NCBI GenBank assembly: GCA_031279915.1
Contig: JAITHO010000078.1
Location: 1-5,357 of the forward strand
Origin: Tannerellaceae bacterium
GTDB taxonomy: Bacteria > Bacteroidota > Bacteroidia > Bacteroidales > Tannerellaceae
Direction of reading: 5' to 3'
Length of the DNA stretch: 5,357 nucleotides
Shown: in pieces, positions 1 through 5,012 of the stretch
How positions within the stretch are numbered: position 1 is the first letter of the stretch
Layout: each line of letters begins with the position of its first letter
Program-made: the position numbers and the translations under genes
The notes under the pieces: generated by a model
The model's database searches: none
The model's input: only the letters and a program-made list of their open reading frames with translations
Told to the model about the DNA's origin: nothing

Positions 1-645
1 TACAGAATATCGTATGCCACTGCCCGGCCGTTGAGCCAGGAATCCTGCTATTATACATTGGATAACGGCGCAACGCTTTGGCCCGCAGCTCCGATATGGA
101 ATCAGTTTCAGCCATCGCGTCCGCAGCGCGTGCAGTTGAATTATACTCTGCTGGGCGATCATTTTCAGGGTTACGATCATGCGATACGTGTAAACCGTGT
201 GGATACGATTTTGACGAAAATGCCGGTTGACGACCAAGGCGAGAAGAATGATTCGGTATTTGGGGCAGATGCGGTGGAAGTGTCAGACATCTGGATTGGC
301 GACGGTTTCCTAAACATTATCTTCAGAATATCGCTTAGCGGACAATTTAAACATGCCGTGAACCTTCTGCATAACAAAGCCGAAGGCGCCGACCCGTACC
401 GCCTTGAATTTAGGCATAATGCTTTTGGAGATAAAAATCAATACAAAAGCTATGGAATGGTTGCTTTCGACTTGTCGGAAATTGATACCAATGAGGCCGA
501 TGTTGATCTGATTGTTAAAATAAAAACCTTTGATGGTGAGAAAGATTATAAAATGAAATATAACTCAGGGAAAAATTTAGGACTTCAGCCAAAACTACAT
601 CAAGAACTAAAAGACGATAAAAACAGTGTACAAATTTTGGAATAA
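1..645 (+). CDS. NigD-like protein, 5'-truncated by the window edge
   Basis: The frame is open from base 1, so the true start and any lipoprotein signal lie upstream; the TTG at 31 is not a credible start. 214 residues are visible. The match to the Bacteroidales NigD-like family is by recognition of its signatures: YYTLDNGATLWPAAP near the visible N-terminus, then LNYTLLGDHFQGYDHA, a central segment with DIWIGDGFLNIIF, then EFRHNAFGD and MVAFDLSEID, and VKIKTFDGEKDYKMKYN near the end. The family usually has an N-terminal OB-like domain and a C-terminal beta-sandwich, and is usually a surface or periplasmic lipoprotein. The name comes from the nigrescin bacteriocin operon of Prevotella nigrescens, where NigD was proposed as an immunity protein; most homologues have no proven function. 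The last roughly 25 residues after KYN are charged and look like a poorly conserved tail. A terminator follows 40 bases after the stop, so the gene ends its transcription unit. Confidence 0.85.
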   Translation, partial: YRISYATARPLSQESCYYTLDNGATLWPAAPIWNQFQPSRPQRVQLNYTLLGDHFQGYDHAIRVNRVDTILTKMPVDDQGEKNDSVFGADAVEVSDIWIGDGFLNIIFRISLSGQFKHAVNLLHNKAEGADPYRLEFRHNAFGDKNQYKSYGMVAFDLSEIDTNEADVDLIVKIKTFDGEKDYKMKYNSGKNLGLQPKLHQELKDDKNSVQILE

Positions 646-684
646 CACCTTCCCACATAACTTTTATTTTTATCATTTAGTTCA

Positions 685-719
685 GAGAGAGAGGCGTCGT
701 GATGATGCCTTTCTTTTTT
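685..719 (+). terminator. Intrinsic terminator after the nigD-like gene
   Basis: AGGCGTC (692-698) pairs with GATGCCT (704-710) around the loop GTGAT, with one G-T pair. The stem extends outward, because the purine run GAGAGAG (685-691) faces the pyrimidine run TTCTTTT (711-717). A T run fills 714-719. It separates the nigD-like gene from the sigma operon. It also shows that ATG codons at 699-702 lie inside a terminator and are not the start of the sigma gene. Confidence 0.8.
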
Positions 720-767
720 ATGCACCGATGCAACCATTGCTCTCGTCGCTTCGTTATTATAATCAGA

Positions 768-1298
768 ATGGAAAAAATATTAGGAAATATAATAGAAGCA
801 TGCCGTCGCGGCAGCATATCGGCCCAAATGAAGCTGTACGGGAAGTACGCCCAAAAGCTATACGCCGCATGCCTCCGCATCGTGGGCAACAAGGCCGAGG
901 CCGAAGAGGCAATGCAGGATTCGTTCCTCAAAATATTCTCGAAAATCGACCAATACAAAACGGAGCAGAACTTCGAGGCCTGGATGCAACGCATCGCCGT
1001 TCATACTGCCATCGACTACGTGCGCCGTCAATCGCCCGACTTCGAGGAGCTGCCCTATAATCTCCAAGAAGAAGAGGATGATAATGACGAGGCCGACCTT
1101 GAGCTCGCCGTCGAACAAATCAAGCTTGCCGCCCAAAAGCTTCCTCCAGGATACAGAACCGTCTTATCCCTCTACCTTTTTGAAGGATACGACATGGACG
1201 AAATCTCTGCAATCCTGAAAATACAGCCGCCCAGCGTTCGCACACAATATCTAAGGGCCAAACGCAAATTATTGGAATCATTAACCGCAAAAGCGTAA
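768..1298 (+). CDS. ECF-family RNA polymerase sigma-70 factor
   Basis: 176 residues, the usual size of an ECF sigma factor. Region 2 covers about residues 10-88: the helix around NKAEAEEAMQDSFLKIF (41-57) matches the core-binding region 2.2, and FEAWMQRIAVHTAIDYVRR (69-87) matches regions 2.3-2.4, which melt and read the -10 element. A very acidic linker (about 91-112) follows. Region 4 (about 118-172) starts with LPPGYRTVLSLYLFEGY and holds the helix-turn-helix DMDEISAILKIQPPSVRTQY followed by LRAKRKL, which should read the -35 element. I chose the ATG at 768 because the in-frame upstream codons (from 699) run through the terminator and encode a Phe/Met-rich stretch unlike the family. The gene lies 15 bases before the anti-sigma gene, in one operon. 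No TAnnTTTG promoter is visible between 720 and 767, so it may be read from a different class of promoter, possibly its own. The target regulon is unknown. Confidence 0.93.
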   Translation: MEKILGNIIEACRRGSISAQMKLYGKYAQKLYAACLRIVGNKAEAEEAMQDSFLKIFSKIDQYKTEQNFEAWMQRIAVHTAIDYVRRQSPDFEELPYNLQEEEDDNDEADLELAVEQIKLAAQKLPPGYRTVLSLYLFEGYDMDEISAILKIQPPSVRTQYLRAKRKLLESLTAKA

Positions 1299-1313
1299 TA
1301 TATATATAATGGT

Positions 1314-1841
1314 ATGGACAATCTAAAAAAATTTGTAGACCAATATCGCGACCAGTTCGACGCCGAGCCCCTGCCCGATGGTCACCTGGAGCGCTTTGAG
1401 CGCAAACTCCGCAGTCGGCACAATCGCCCGGCACGATACTTCCTTCCGATAGCAGCCACCATCGCCGCCGCAGCATGCATCTTCGCCATCCTCTTTATAA
1501 AAGGAGGCGAGTATAATCGGAATCAAAACGGCAACGGCGCCTTCATTTGTGAGGCCGACGAAGAAATGGACGAGCTGCGATCCTACTATCACATGCGAGT
1601 ATACGACCTCGAAGAACGCATGCGCAGCCTCCACCTCGCCCAACCCACCGAAGGCAGCGCCAGCATCATGCACGACACCCAAGAGGTTATGAAAAGCATT
1701 TACGACTTCGAGGAAAACATCCTTCCAACGCTTCCCTGCAGCGGCAACGGCCTCAACGTTATGAACAGACAATACGCCAGCAGCCTCGAAACCCTCGAAG
1801 TAATGCTCGAACAGATGGAAGAAATTACAAATCACGAATAA
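1314..1841 (+). CDS. Single-pass membrane anti-sigma factor (predicted)
   Basis: 175 residues. Residues 1-41 are a short charged cytoplasmic segment (MDNLKKFVDQYRDQF, then GHLERFERKL) of the kind found at the N-terminus of Bacteroidales anti-sigma partners. Residues 43-62 (FLPIAATIAAAACIFAILFI) form one transmembrane helix, preceded by basic residues, so the N-terminus should face the cytoplasm and bind the sigma factor. Residues 63-175 should lie in the periplasm. They look helical, are acidic, contain eight methionines, and have two cysteines (C79 and C142). No zinc-binding HxxxCxxC motif of ZAS anti-sigma factors is present. The position directly after the ECF gene is the main evidence for the role; the name is inference from position plus topology. 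The next gene starts 24 bases downstream, in the same operon. The signal sensed is not evident. Confidence 0.75.
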   Translation: MDNLKKFVDQYRDQFDAEPLPDGHLERFERKLRSRHNRPARYFLPIAATIAAAACIFAILFIKGGEYNRNQNGNGAFICEADEEMDELRSYYHMRVYDLEERMRSLHLAQPTEGSASIMHDTQEVMKSIYDFEENILPTLPCSGNGLNVMNRQYASSLETLEVMLEQMEEITNHE

Positions 1842-1865
1842 TATAAATCATCAACATTCAATTTT

Positions 1866-2924
1866 ATGAAAGCAACATCTCTACAAAAGTTCATTTGGAT
1901 CCTTGTATTCGTCGCCGTATCCGTGGGCGCCTTGCAGGCCGACATCTTCGACAGTACGAAAAGAAAAGAATTCAACCGCAGCTTCGCCGTCGGAACATCA
2001 GACCGGCTAAGCGTCGACAATCGCTACGGCAACGTAACCGTAGTTTATTGGAACAAAAGCGAAATCAACATCAGAGTGGAAGTCATCGCCAAAGCCAAGA
2101 GCGACTCCAGAGCACAGGAAGCCCTCGACCGCGTAAACGTCGATCTGAGCCAATCCGGCAACAGCGTGCGCGGCGTCACCACACTGAAAAGCTCATGGGG
2201 AGGCAGCAATGTAAGCCTCGAAATCAATTACTACGTCAGCATGCCCCAACGCCTCGAAATCAACATCGCCCAGCAATACGGAGGCATCAACCTGCCCGAA
2301 CAAAACGACGGGAAAAGCCATCTGGAAGTGAAATACGGAAAGATTTCAGCCGGCAACTTCTCCGAAAAACTAACAATCGACGGAGGATATAGCGATATCG
2401 CAATCGGAAACATGAGCACAGCAACATTAGATCTGAGATACTGCAACCTGAAAGCCAAAAATGCCACATCACTCTCAATTGACGGCGCCTACACGCCCAT
2501 GAAGTTTGAGAACGTCGGCGCCGTAACAGCCGAAAGCTCCTACGGCGATCTCACCTTCGACCGCCTCGACCGGATATCCCTCGAAATGCGCTACGCAAGC
2601 ATCAACATCAATCGCCTCAGCGAAGAATTTTCAGCCGCCACCTTCGATTACAGCAATCTGAAAATACAAAACGTAGACGCCGGCTTCCGCAAAATCGACT
2701 TATCCGCCAAGTACGGCAACGTTGACCTGAAAATTCCAGCCAAAGCCGCCTTTAACGTCAACGTCACTCGCACAACATACGGCAGCGTCGATATGAAAGG
2801 CTTCACCCTGACCCATTCCAACGTCAGCAAGTCAGAACACTCCTACACGGTCAACGGCGGCGGCAACGCTTACGTCAGCGTCAATTCCAATGGATACAGC
2901 AACGTTAGCATCAAGGCGCAATAA
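1866..2924 (+). CDS. Exported DUF4097-type beta-solenoid repeat protein
   Basis: 352 residues. A signal peptide is clear: basic K2 and K8, a hydrophobic core FIWILVFVAVSVGAL, and probable cleavage after LQA (A25) before DIFDS. There is no lipobox cysteine. From about residue 47 to the end, short beta-strands repeat around the pattern hydrophobic-x-hydrophobic, then Y-small-x-hydrophobic: YGNV, YGGI, YGKI, YSDI, YCNL, YTPM, YGDL, YASI, YSNL, YGNV, YGSV and YSNV. Between residues 175 and 243 the tyrosines are exactly 17 apart. This is the architecture of DUF4097/adhesin-like proteins predicted to form a beta-solenoid. It is the third gene of the sigma/anti-sigma operon, so it is probably an envelope protein controlled by that system; whether it binds a ligand, the cell wall or the anti-sigma factor cannot be told. 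No enzymatic residues were recognised. Many codons end in C, more so than in the flanking genes. Confidence 0.85.
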   Translation: MKATSLQKFIWILVFVAVSVGALQADIFDSTKRKEFNRSFAVGTSDRLSVDNRYGNVTVVYWNKSEINIRVEVIAKAKSDSRAQEALDRVNVDLSQSGNSVRGVTTLKSSWGGSNVSLEINYYVSMPQRLEINIAQQYGGINLPEQNDGKSHLEVKYGKISAGNFSEKLTIDGGYSDIAIGNMSTATLDLRYCNLKAKNATSLSIDGAYTPMKFENVGAVTAESSYGDLTFDRLDRISLEMRYASININRLSEEFSAATFDYSNLKIQNVDAGFRKIDLSAKYGNVDLKIPAKAAFNVNVTRTTYGSVDMKGFTLTHSNVSKSEHSYTVNGGGNAYVSVNSNGYSNVSIKAQ

Positions 2925-2979
2925 CTAAAAACACAGTCATCCAAGACGGACAATTCTCATTGTGAAGTTTGATTGATAA

Positions 2980-3012
2980 GGCGCGTTCGGTATTCGGGCG
3001 CGCCATCCTTTT
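2980..3012 (+). terminator. Hairpin terminator of the sigma operon
   Basis: GGCGCGTTCG (2980-2989) pairs with CGGGCGCGCC (2995-3004) through ten base pairs, two of them G-T, around the loop GTATT. A short run of four T follows at 3009-3012 after ATCC. The stem is strong but the T tract is short and offset, so termination may be incomplete. Confidence 0.6.
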
Positions 3013-3162
3013 CTGATCAAGCTTATAGAAGTTTGCTTAGAGGAAAAAAAACACCATAGTGCGCAACGACACGGCCAGATCAAAAAGATAAGAGAAATTT
3101 ATACGCATATCTTGTGCAAAGTTCTTAGGTTATCGTACAAAATCAAATGAGCCTTAGTGGAA
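3013..3162. other. Spacer with no recognised gene
   Basis: This AT-rich stretch between the sigma operon and the next promoter holds no convincing ORF on either strand, and no tRNA or riboswitch signature that I recognise. The only structure seen is a weak AAGATA (3085-3090) / TATCTT (3108-3113) inverted repeat. Confidence 0.5.
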
Positions 3163-3194
3163 TTAGAAAGTATCATGGAAATTATGTATATTTG
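3163..3194 (+). promoter_or_regulatory. Bacteroidota-type promoter for the small protein gene
   Basis: TATATTTG at 3187-3194 fits the -7 consensus TAnnTTTG exactly. TTAG at 3163-3166 is a three-of-four match to the -33 TTTG box, with 20 bases between the two, close to the usual spacing. Transcription would begin a few bases after 3194, about 20 bases before the ATG at 3222. This supports 3222 rather than 3147 as the start codon. Confidence 0.6.
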
Positions 3195-3221
3195 CACGCA
3201 TATAACAAACGCCATATTATT

Positions 3222-3452
3222 ATGATACGAATCATTTCAGTTCCCAAAAGTGGCAATGTAGAGTTCTCCATTCCGGAAGAATACATTGGTAAAGAAGTGG
3301 AAATAATAGTATTTCCAAAAGAAGAAGTAGCAAACAAAACAGACAATGACGCCCCAGCCTCTGTACGTACTAACGAGAACGCCGGTCACGATCGCCGCCA
3401 GCCCGACAATCTGCTCGACCGAATGCTAACGATAGTGAATCCGTATATTTAA
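3222..3452 (+). CDS. Small protein of unknown function (76 aa)
   Basis: I do not recognise a named family. The start at 3222 was chosen because a well-formed promoter ends at 3194, inside the longer frame from 3147. The first half (MIRIISVPKSGNVEFSIPEE, then YIGKEVEIIVFPKEE) looks like a compact beta fold. Its 'IPEEYIGKEVEIIVFP' pattern resembles the N-terminus of small Bacteroidota proteins often labelled antitoxin-like or AbrB-like; that likeness is weak. The second half is hydrophilic (Asn, Asp, Arg, Ala) and probably disordered until a short hydrophobic end, LLDRMLTIVNPYI. No toxin partner is adjacent: the next gene is rpmE2, about 150 bases on with its own promoter. The second half of the gene is visibly more GC-rich than the first. 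It may be an orphan antitoxin, a degraded gene, or a lineage-specific small protein. Confidence 0.55.
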   Translation: MIRIISVPKSGNVEFSIPEEYIGKEVEIIVFPKEEVANKTDNDAPASVRTNENAGHDRRQPDNLLDRMLTIVNPYI

Positions 3453-3511
3453 TCAGAAGATGACAAAATGAGAATGAGCTTAAAACTTTGGAGAGATGCA
3501 AGTCTTTCCGA

Positions 3512-3543
3512 TTTTCAACATTCGAATCTATTCTCTACATTTG
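3512..3543 (+). promoter_or_regulatory. Promoter of rpmE2
   Basis: TACATTTG at 3536-3543 fits the -7 consensus TAnnTTTG exactly. TTTT at 3512-3515 could serve as a degenerate -33 box at 20 bases spacing. The transcript would begin near 3550 and carry an AT-rich leader of about 55 bases, in which I see no stable structure and no Shine-Dalgarno sequence, as is usual in this phylum. Confidence 0.6.
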
Positions 3544-3604
3544 CAGCCCACAAATATCGGTTCCACTATTTTTAATTTAATTATAATTATTAATTCACAA
3601 GACA

Positions 3605-3862
3605 ATGAAGAAAGGTATTCATCCGAAGAACTATCGTCCGGTAGCGTTCAAAGACATGTCGAACGATGATATATTCATCACCCGCTCAACGATTAATGCG
3701 AAAGATACGATAGAAATAGACGGCGTGACCTATCCCTTGGTCAAGCTGGAAATATCAAGCACATCGCATCCGTTCTACACGGGCAAATCGAAATTGGTTG
3801 ATACAGCCGGTCGCGTTGACAAGTTTATGAGCCGTTATGGCAACAGGAAACGCCCGAGCTGA
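3605..3862 (+). CDS. rpmE2: 50S ribosomal protein L31, type B
   Basis: 85 residues, matching the family along its whole length. [20 protein letters not shown] opens the protein, [20 protein letters not shown] fills the middle, and [20 protein letters not shown] with [12 protein letters not shown] forms the highly conserved C-terminal half. L31 sits on the large subunit near the central protuberance and helps bridge the two subunits. This copy contains no cysteine, so it is the zinc-independent (C-minus, type B) form, which in many bacteria replaces the zinc-binding form when zinc is scarce. In Bacteroidales the type B form is common and may be the only copy; whether a C-plus paralogue exists elsewhere cannot be seen here. 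The gene stands alone between its own promoter and a strong terminator. No Zur-like operator was identified. Confidence 0.97.
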   Translation: MKKGIHPKNYRPVAFKDMSNDDIFITRSTINAKDTIEIDGVTYPLVKLEISSTSHPFYTGKSKLVDTAGRVDKFMSRYGNRKRPS

Positions 3863-3895
3863 AAGCAAGTATGGTCTACTTAAGTTTTTTGTTTG

Positions 3896-3928
3896 AGCTG
3901 GAAGTTTTGCACTTCCGGCTTTTTTTTT
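3896..3928 (+). terminator. Intrinsic terminator of rpmE2
   Basis: AGCTGGAAG (3896-3904) pairs with CTTCCGGCT (3912-3920), with one T-G pair, around a seven-base loop. It is followed by a run of nine T (3920-3928). On the minus strand the stem is not followed by a T tract, so it acts on the + strand only. Confidence 0.9.
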
Positions 3929-3949
3929 GAGCATGGCCCTAAGACTTGA

Positions 3950-4088
3950 ATGCCGCAAATGTTGCCCATGCATGGGATGATGAGCCGAACGGTATGCCGA
4001 ACGGCGCCGAGGGAAGGGAGCAAGACATAAATCCGTCCCTCCATGCCGCAGATGCATCATCCCGAAGCCCTGGCGGGCTTGCTGGCAT
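3950..4088. ncRNA. Candidate structured RNA (long nested inverted repeat)
   Basis: Five helices nest in register within 139 bases. ATGCC (3950-3954) and GCAA (3955-3958) pair with GGCAT (4084-4088) and TTGC (4079-4082), leaving T4083 bulged. GCCC (3964-3967) can pair with GGGC (4075-4078). GGGATGATG (3974-3982) pairs with CATCATCCC (4055-4063). CGGTATG (3990-3996) pairs with CATGCCG (4042-4048), with one G-T. GAGGGA (4009-4014) pairs with TCCCTC (4036-4041). The outermost stem, a nearly symmetrical bubble of 15 bases per side and a long upper stem recall the plan of 6S RNA, including a possible small hairpin in the bubble (4065-4080). Against this: it is shorter than typical 6S RNA, no clear promoter or terminator of its own is seen, and the strand is undecided. 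A DNA-level palindromic element such as a MITE remnant is the alternative. No ORF here looks coding. Confidence 0.35.
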
Positions 4089-4112
4089 CTATCCGAGGAC
4101 AAACTATTTTCA

Positions 4113-4120
4113 TACATTTG
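4113..4120 (+). promoter_or_regulatory. Promoter -7 box of the methyltransferase-like gene
   Basis: TACATTTG fits TAnnTTTG exactly and is identical to the rpmE2 -7 box. No good -33 TTTG is present about 20 bases upstream (4089-4092 reads CTAT). Transcription would start near 4127, leaving a leader of about a dozen bases before the ATG at 4139. This argues against the earlier in-frame ATG at 4043. Confidence 0.5.
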
Positions 4121-4138
4121 CCATCCAAACAAGAGATA

Positions 4139-4915
4139 ATGATGAAGGGAATACTCGCACGAAAAACTTTATTGACAAGCCTTACGGCCTACAAGCGTTT
4201 GCTCCGTCGCAAAGGCTACGGCATACATTCCCCCTTTGTTTACAGTATAGCTACCAAAGTTATAGCCGAGCGCTGCCCCTTCTATTGCTTTGACGAAATA
4301 GAACAGTTGCGCGGCAAATTTCTGGCCGATGCCACCCGCGCGCCATATTCCTCATCCTCGCGCCGCAAGCGATTGAGCACAATCGCAAGCATCGTTGCTC
4401 ATGAGGGAATCCGTCCGAGGAAAGGCGAGCTGCTGTTCAGGCTCGTCAACTATCTGAAACCGGAAAGCGTGCTGCAGATTGGCTCCACCGTAGGATTCTC
4501 AACCCTATATCTCTCGTCATACCGACCGGATGTGAAATGCGTTTCGATAGAAAAGCATGCTGAGTATGCCGCCATTTCGAGCCAAGTGTATGCCGGCGTC
4601 CGAAATTCCATCGAGCATCATGTTGGCGAATATGAACAATTGTTACCGCCTGTTCTGGATAAAATCCAGAAGCTTGACTTCGTATTTTTTAATACATGGC
4701 GCGAAAAGAATAACCATTGGCTCTTCAATTCATGCCTGCCATATAAGGGAGTGCACAGCGTATTTGTGTTCGAAGGAATCAGTAGGAATCGAGATATGCG
4801 GAATTTTTGGAAATACATCTGCTCGCATCCCGACGTTACCGCAACGCTGGATTTGTTTACGATGGGGATAGTTTTTTTCGATCCAAATCTCTTTAAACGG
4901 AATTACTCTATATAA
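4139..4915 (+). CDS. Class I SAM-dependent methyltransferase-like protein
   Basis: 258 residues from the ATG at 4139 (4142 is equally possible). The N-terminal segment KGYGIHSPFVYSIATKVI (25-42) and FDEIEQLRGKF (51-61) are signatures of a Bacteroidota methyltransferase family resembling O-methyltransferases. The Rossmann part begins at VLQIGSTVGFSTLYLSS (111-127), the SAM-binding glycine loop. E138 at the end of the next strand (SIEKH) is where family members bind the SAM ribose. Later blocks are LDFVFFNTWREKNN (179-192), SVFVFEGISRNRDM (207-220) and HPDVTATLDLFTMGIVFF (230-247). In relatives as I remember them these read EIGTSLG, FxDGNHRK and FDDIHW; here the acidic residues are Q113, N185 and G213, so activity is doubtful. 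The substrate is unknown. The in-frame ATG at 4043 was rejected because a promoter lies downstream of it and the extra 32 residues do not look like family sequence. The gene is monocistronic as far as can be seen. Confidence 0.8.
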   Translation: MMKGILARKTLLTSLTAYKRLLRRKGYGIHSPFVYSIATKVIAERCPFYCFDEIEQLRGKFLADATRAPYSSSSRRKRLSTIASIVAHEGIRPRKGELLFRLVNYLKPESVLQIGSTVGFSTLYLSSYRPDVKCVSIEKHAEYAAISSQVYAGVRNSIEHHVGEYEQLLPPVLDKIQKLDFVFFNTWREKNNHWLFNSCLPYKGVHSVFVFEGISRNRDMRNFWKYICSHPDVTATLDLFTMGIVFFDPNLFKRNYSI

Positions 4916-4983
4916 AATCTCTTGCCTGTTTTTTCGGTAATTGATCTGAAAATAGATAACGCTGAATAAAGATTTTTTGTGCC

Positions 4984-4991
4984 GATATTTG
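4984..4991 (+). promoter_or_regulatory. Possible -7 box of the SDR gene
   Basis: GATATTTG matches TAnnTTTG at five of the six fixed positions (G replaces the first T). It lies 21 bases before the ATG at 5013, which is a normal distance. No convincing -33 box was found at the right spacing. The 97-base gap after the methyltransferase gene has no clear terminator. Confidence 0.35.
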
Positions 4992-5012
4992 CAAACTAAA
5001 AAATATATAACA

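Noticed and set aside
31..33. TTG at 31 as the start of the nigD-like gene
   Set aside because: The frame is open to base 1 and the family has additional N-terminal sequence, so the gene simply runs off the window.
758..763. TATAAT as a classical -10 box of the sigma operon
   Set aside because: Bacteroidota do not use the E. coli -10 consensus, it would place the start site at the ATG itself, and no -35 lies at a suitable distance.
699..767. Extended N-terminus of the sigma factor from ATG codons at 699-702
   Set aside because: These codons lie inside the loop and stem of the upstream terminator, and the encoded Met/Phe/Cys-rich stretch is unlike ECF sigma factors; the typical start is at 768.
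1323..1835. Minus-strand open frame of 170 codons opposite the anti-sigma gene
   Set aside because: It is a shadow produced by the C-rich third positions of the + strand gene; its Val/Ala-rich translation matches nothing, and the + strand gene has clear topology and operon context.
1895..2392. Arg/Gln-rich + strand frame inside the DUF4097 gene
   Set aside because: It overlaps the signal peptide and repeats of a well-supported gene, and its composition is that of an out-of-frame reading.
2950..2963. ACAAT-TCTC-ATTGT small hairpin after the DUF4097 gene
   Set aside because: Five A/T-rich pairs with no T tract; the strong stem 20 bases further on is the better terminator.
3950..4088. Signal recognition particle (4.5S) RNA
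   Set aside because: It is also a long hairpin and contains GGGAAGGGAGCA, but the apex has a 21-base loop in place of a stem closed by a GNRA-type tetraloop, and the conserved symmetrical and asymmetrical loops are not recognisable.
3946..4293. Overlapping open frames on both strands between rpmE2 and the methyltransferase gene
   Set aside because: The + strand frame has low-complexity, unfamiliar sequence and runs into the methyltransferase gene out of frame; the minus strand frame overlaps the end of rpmE2. The region is better explained by RNA or DNA secondary structure.
4914..4976. AAAATCT / AGATTTT inverted repeat followed by T bases as a terminator of the methyltransferase gene
   Set aside because: The arms are 7 bases of A/T-rich sequence separated by 49 bases with no supporting inner stem; too weak to call.
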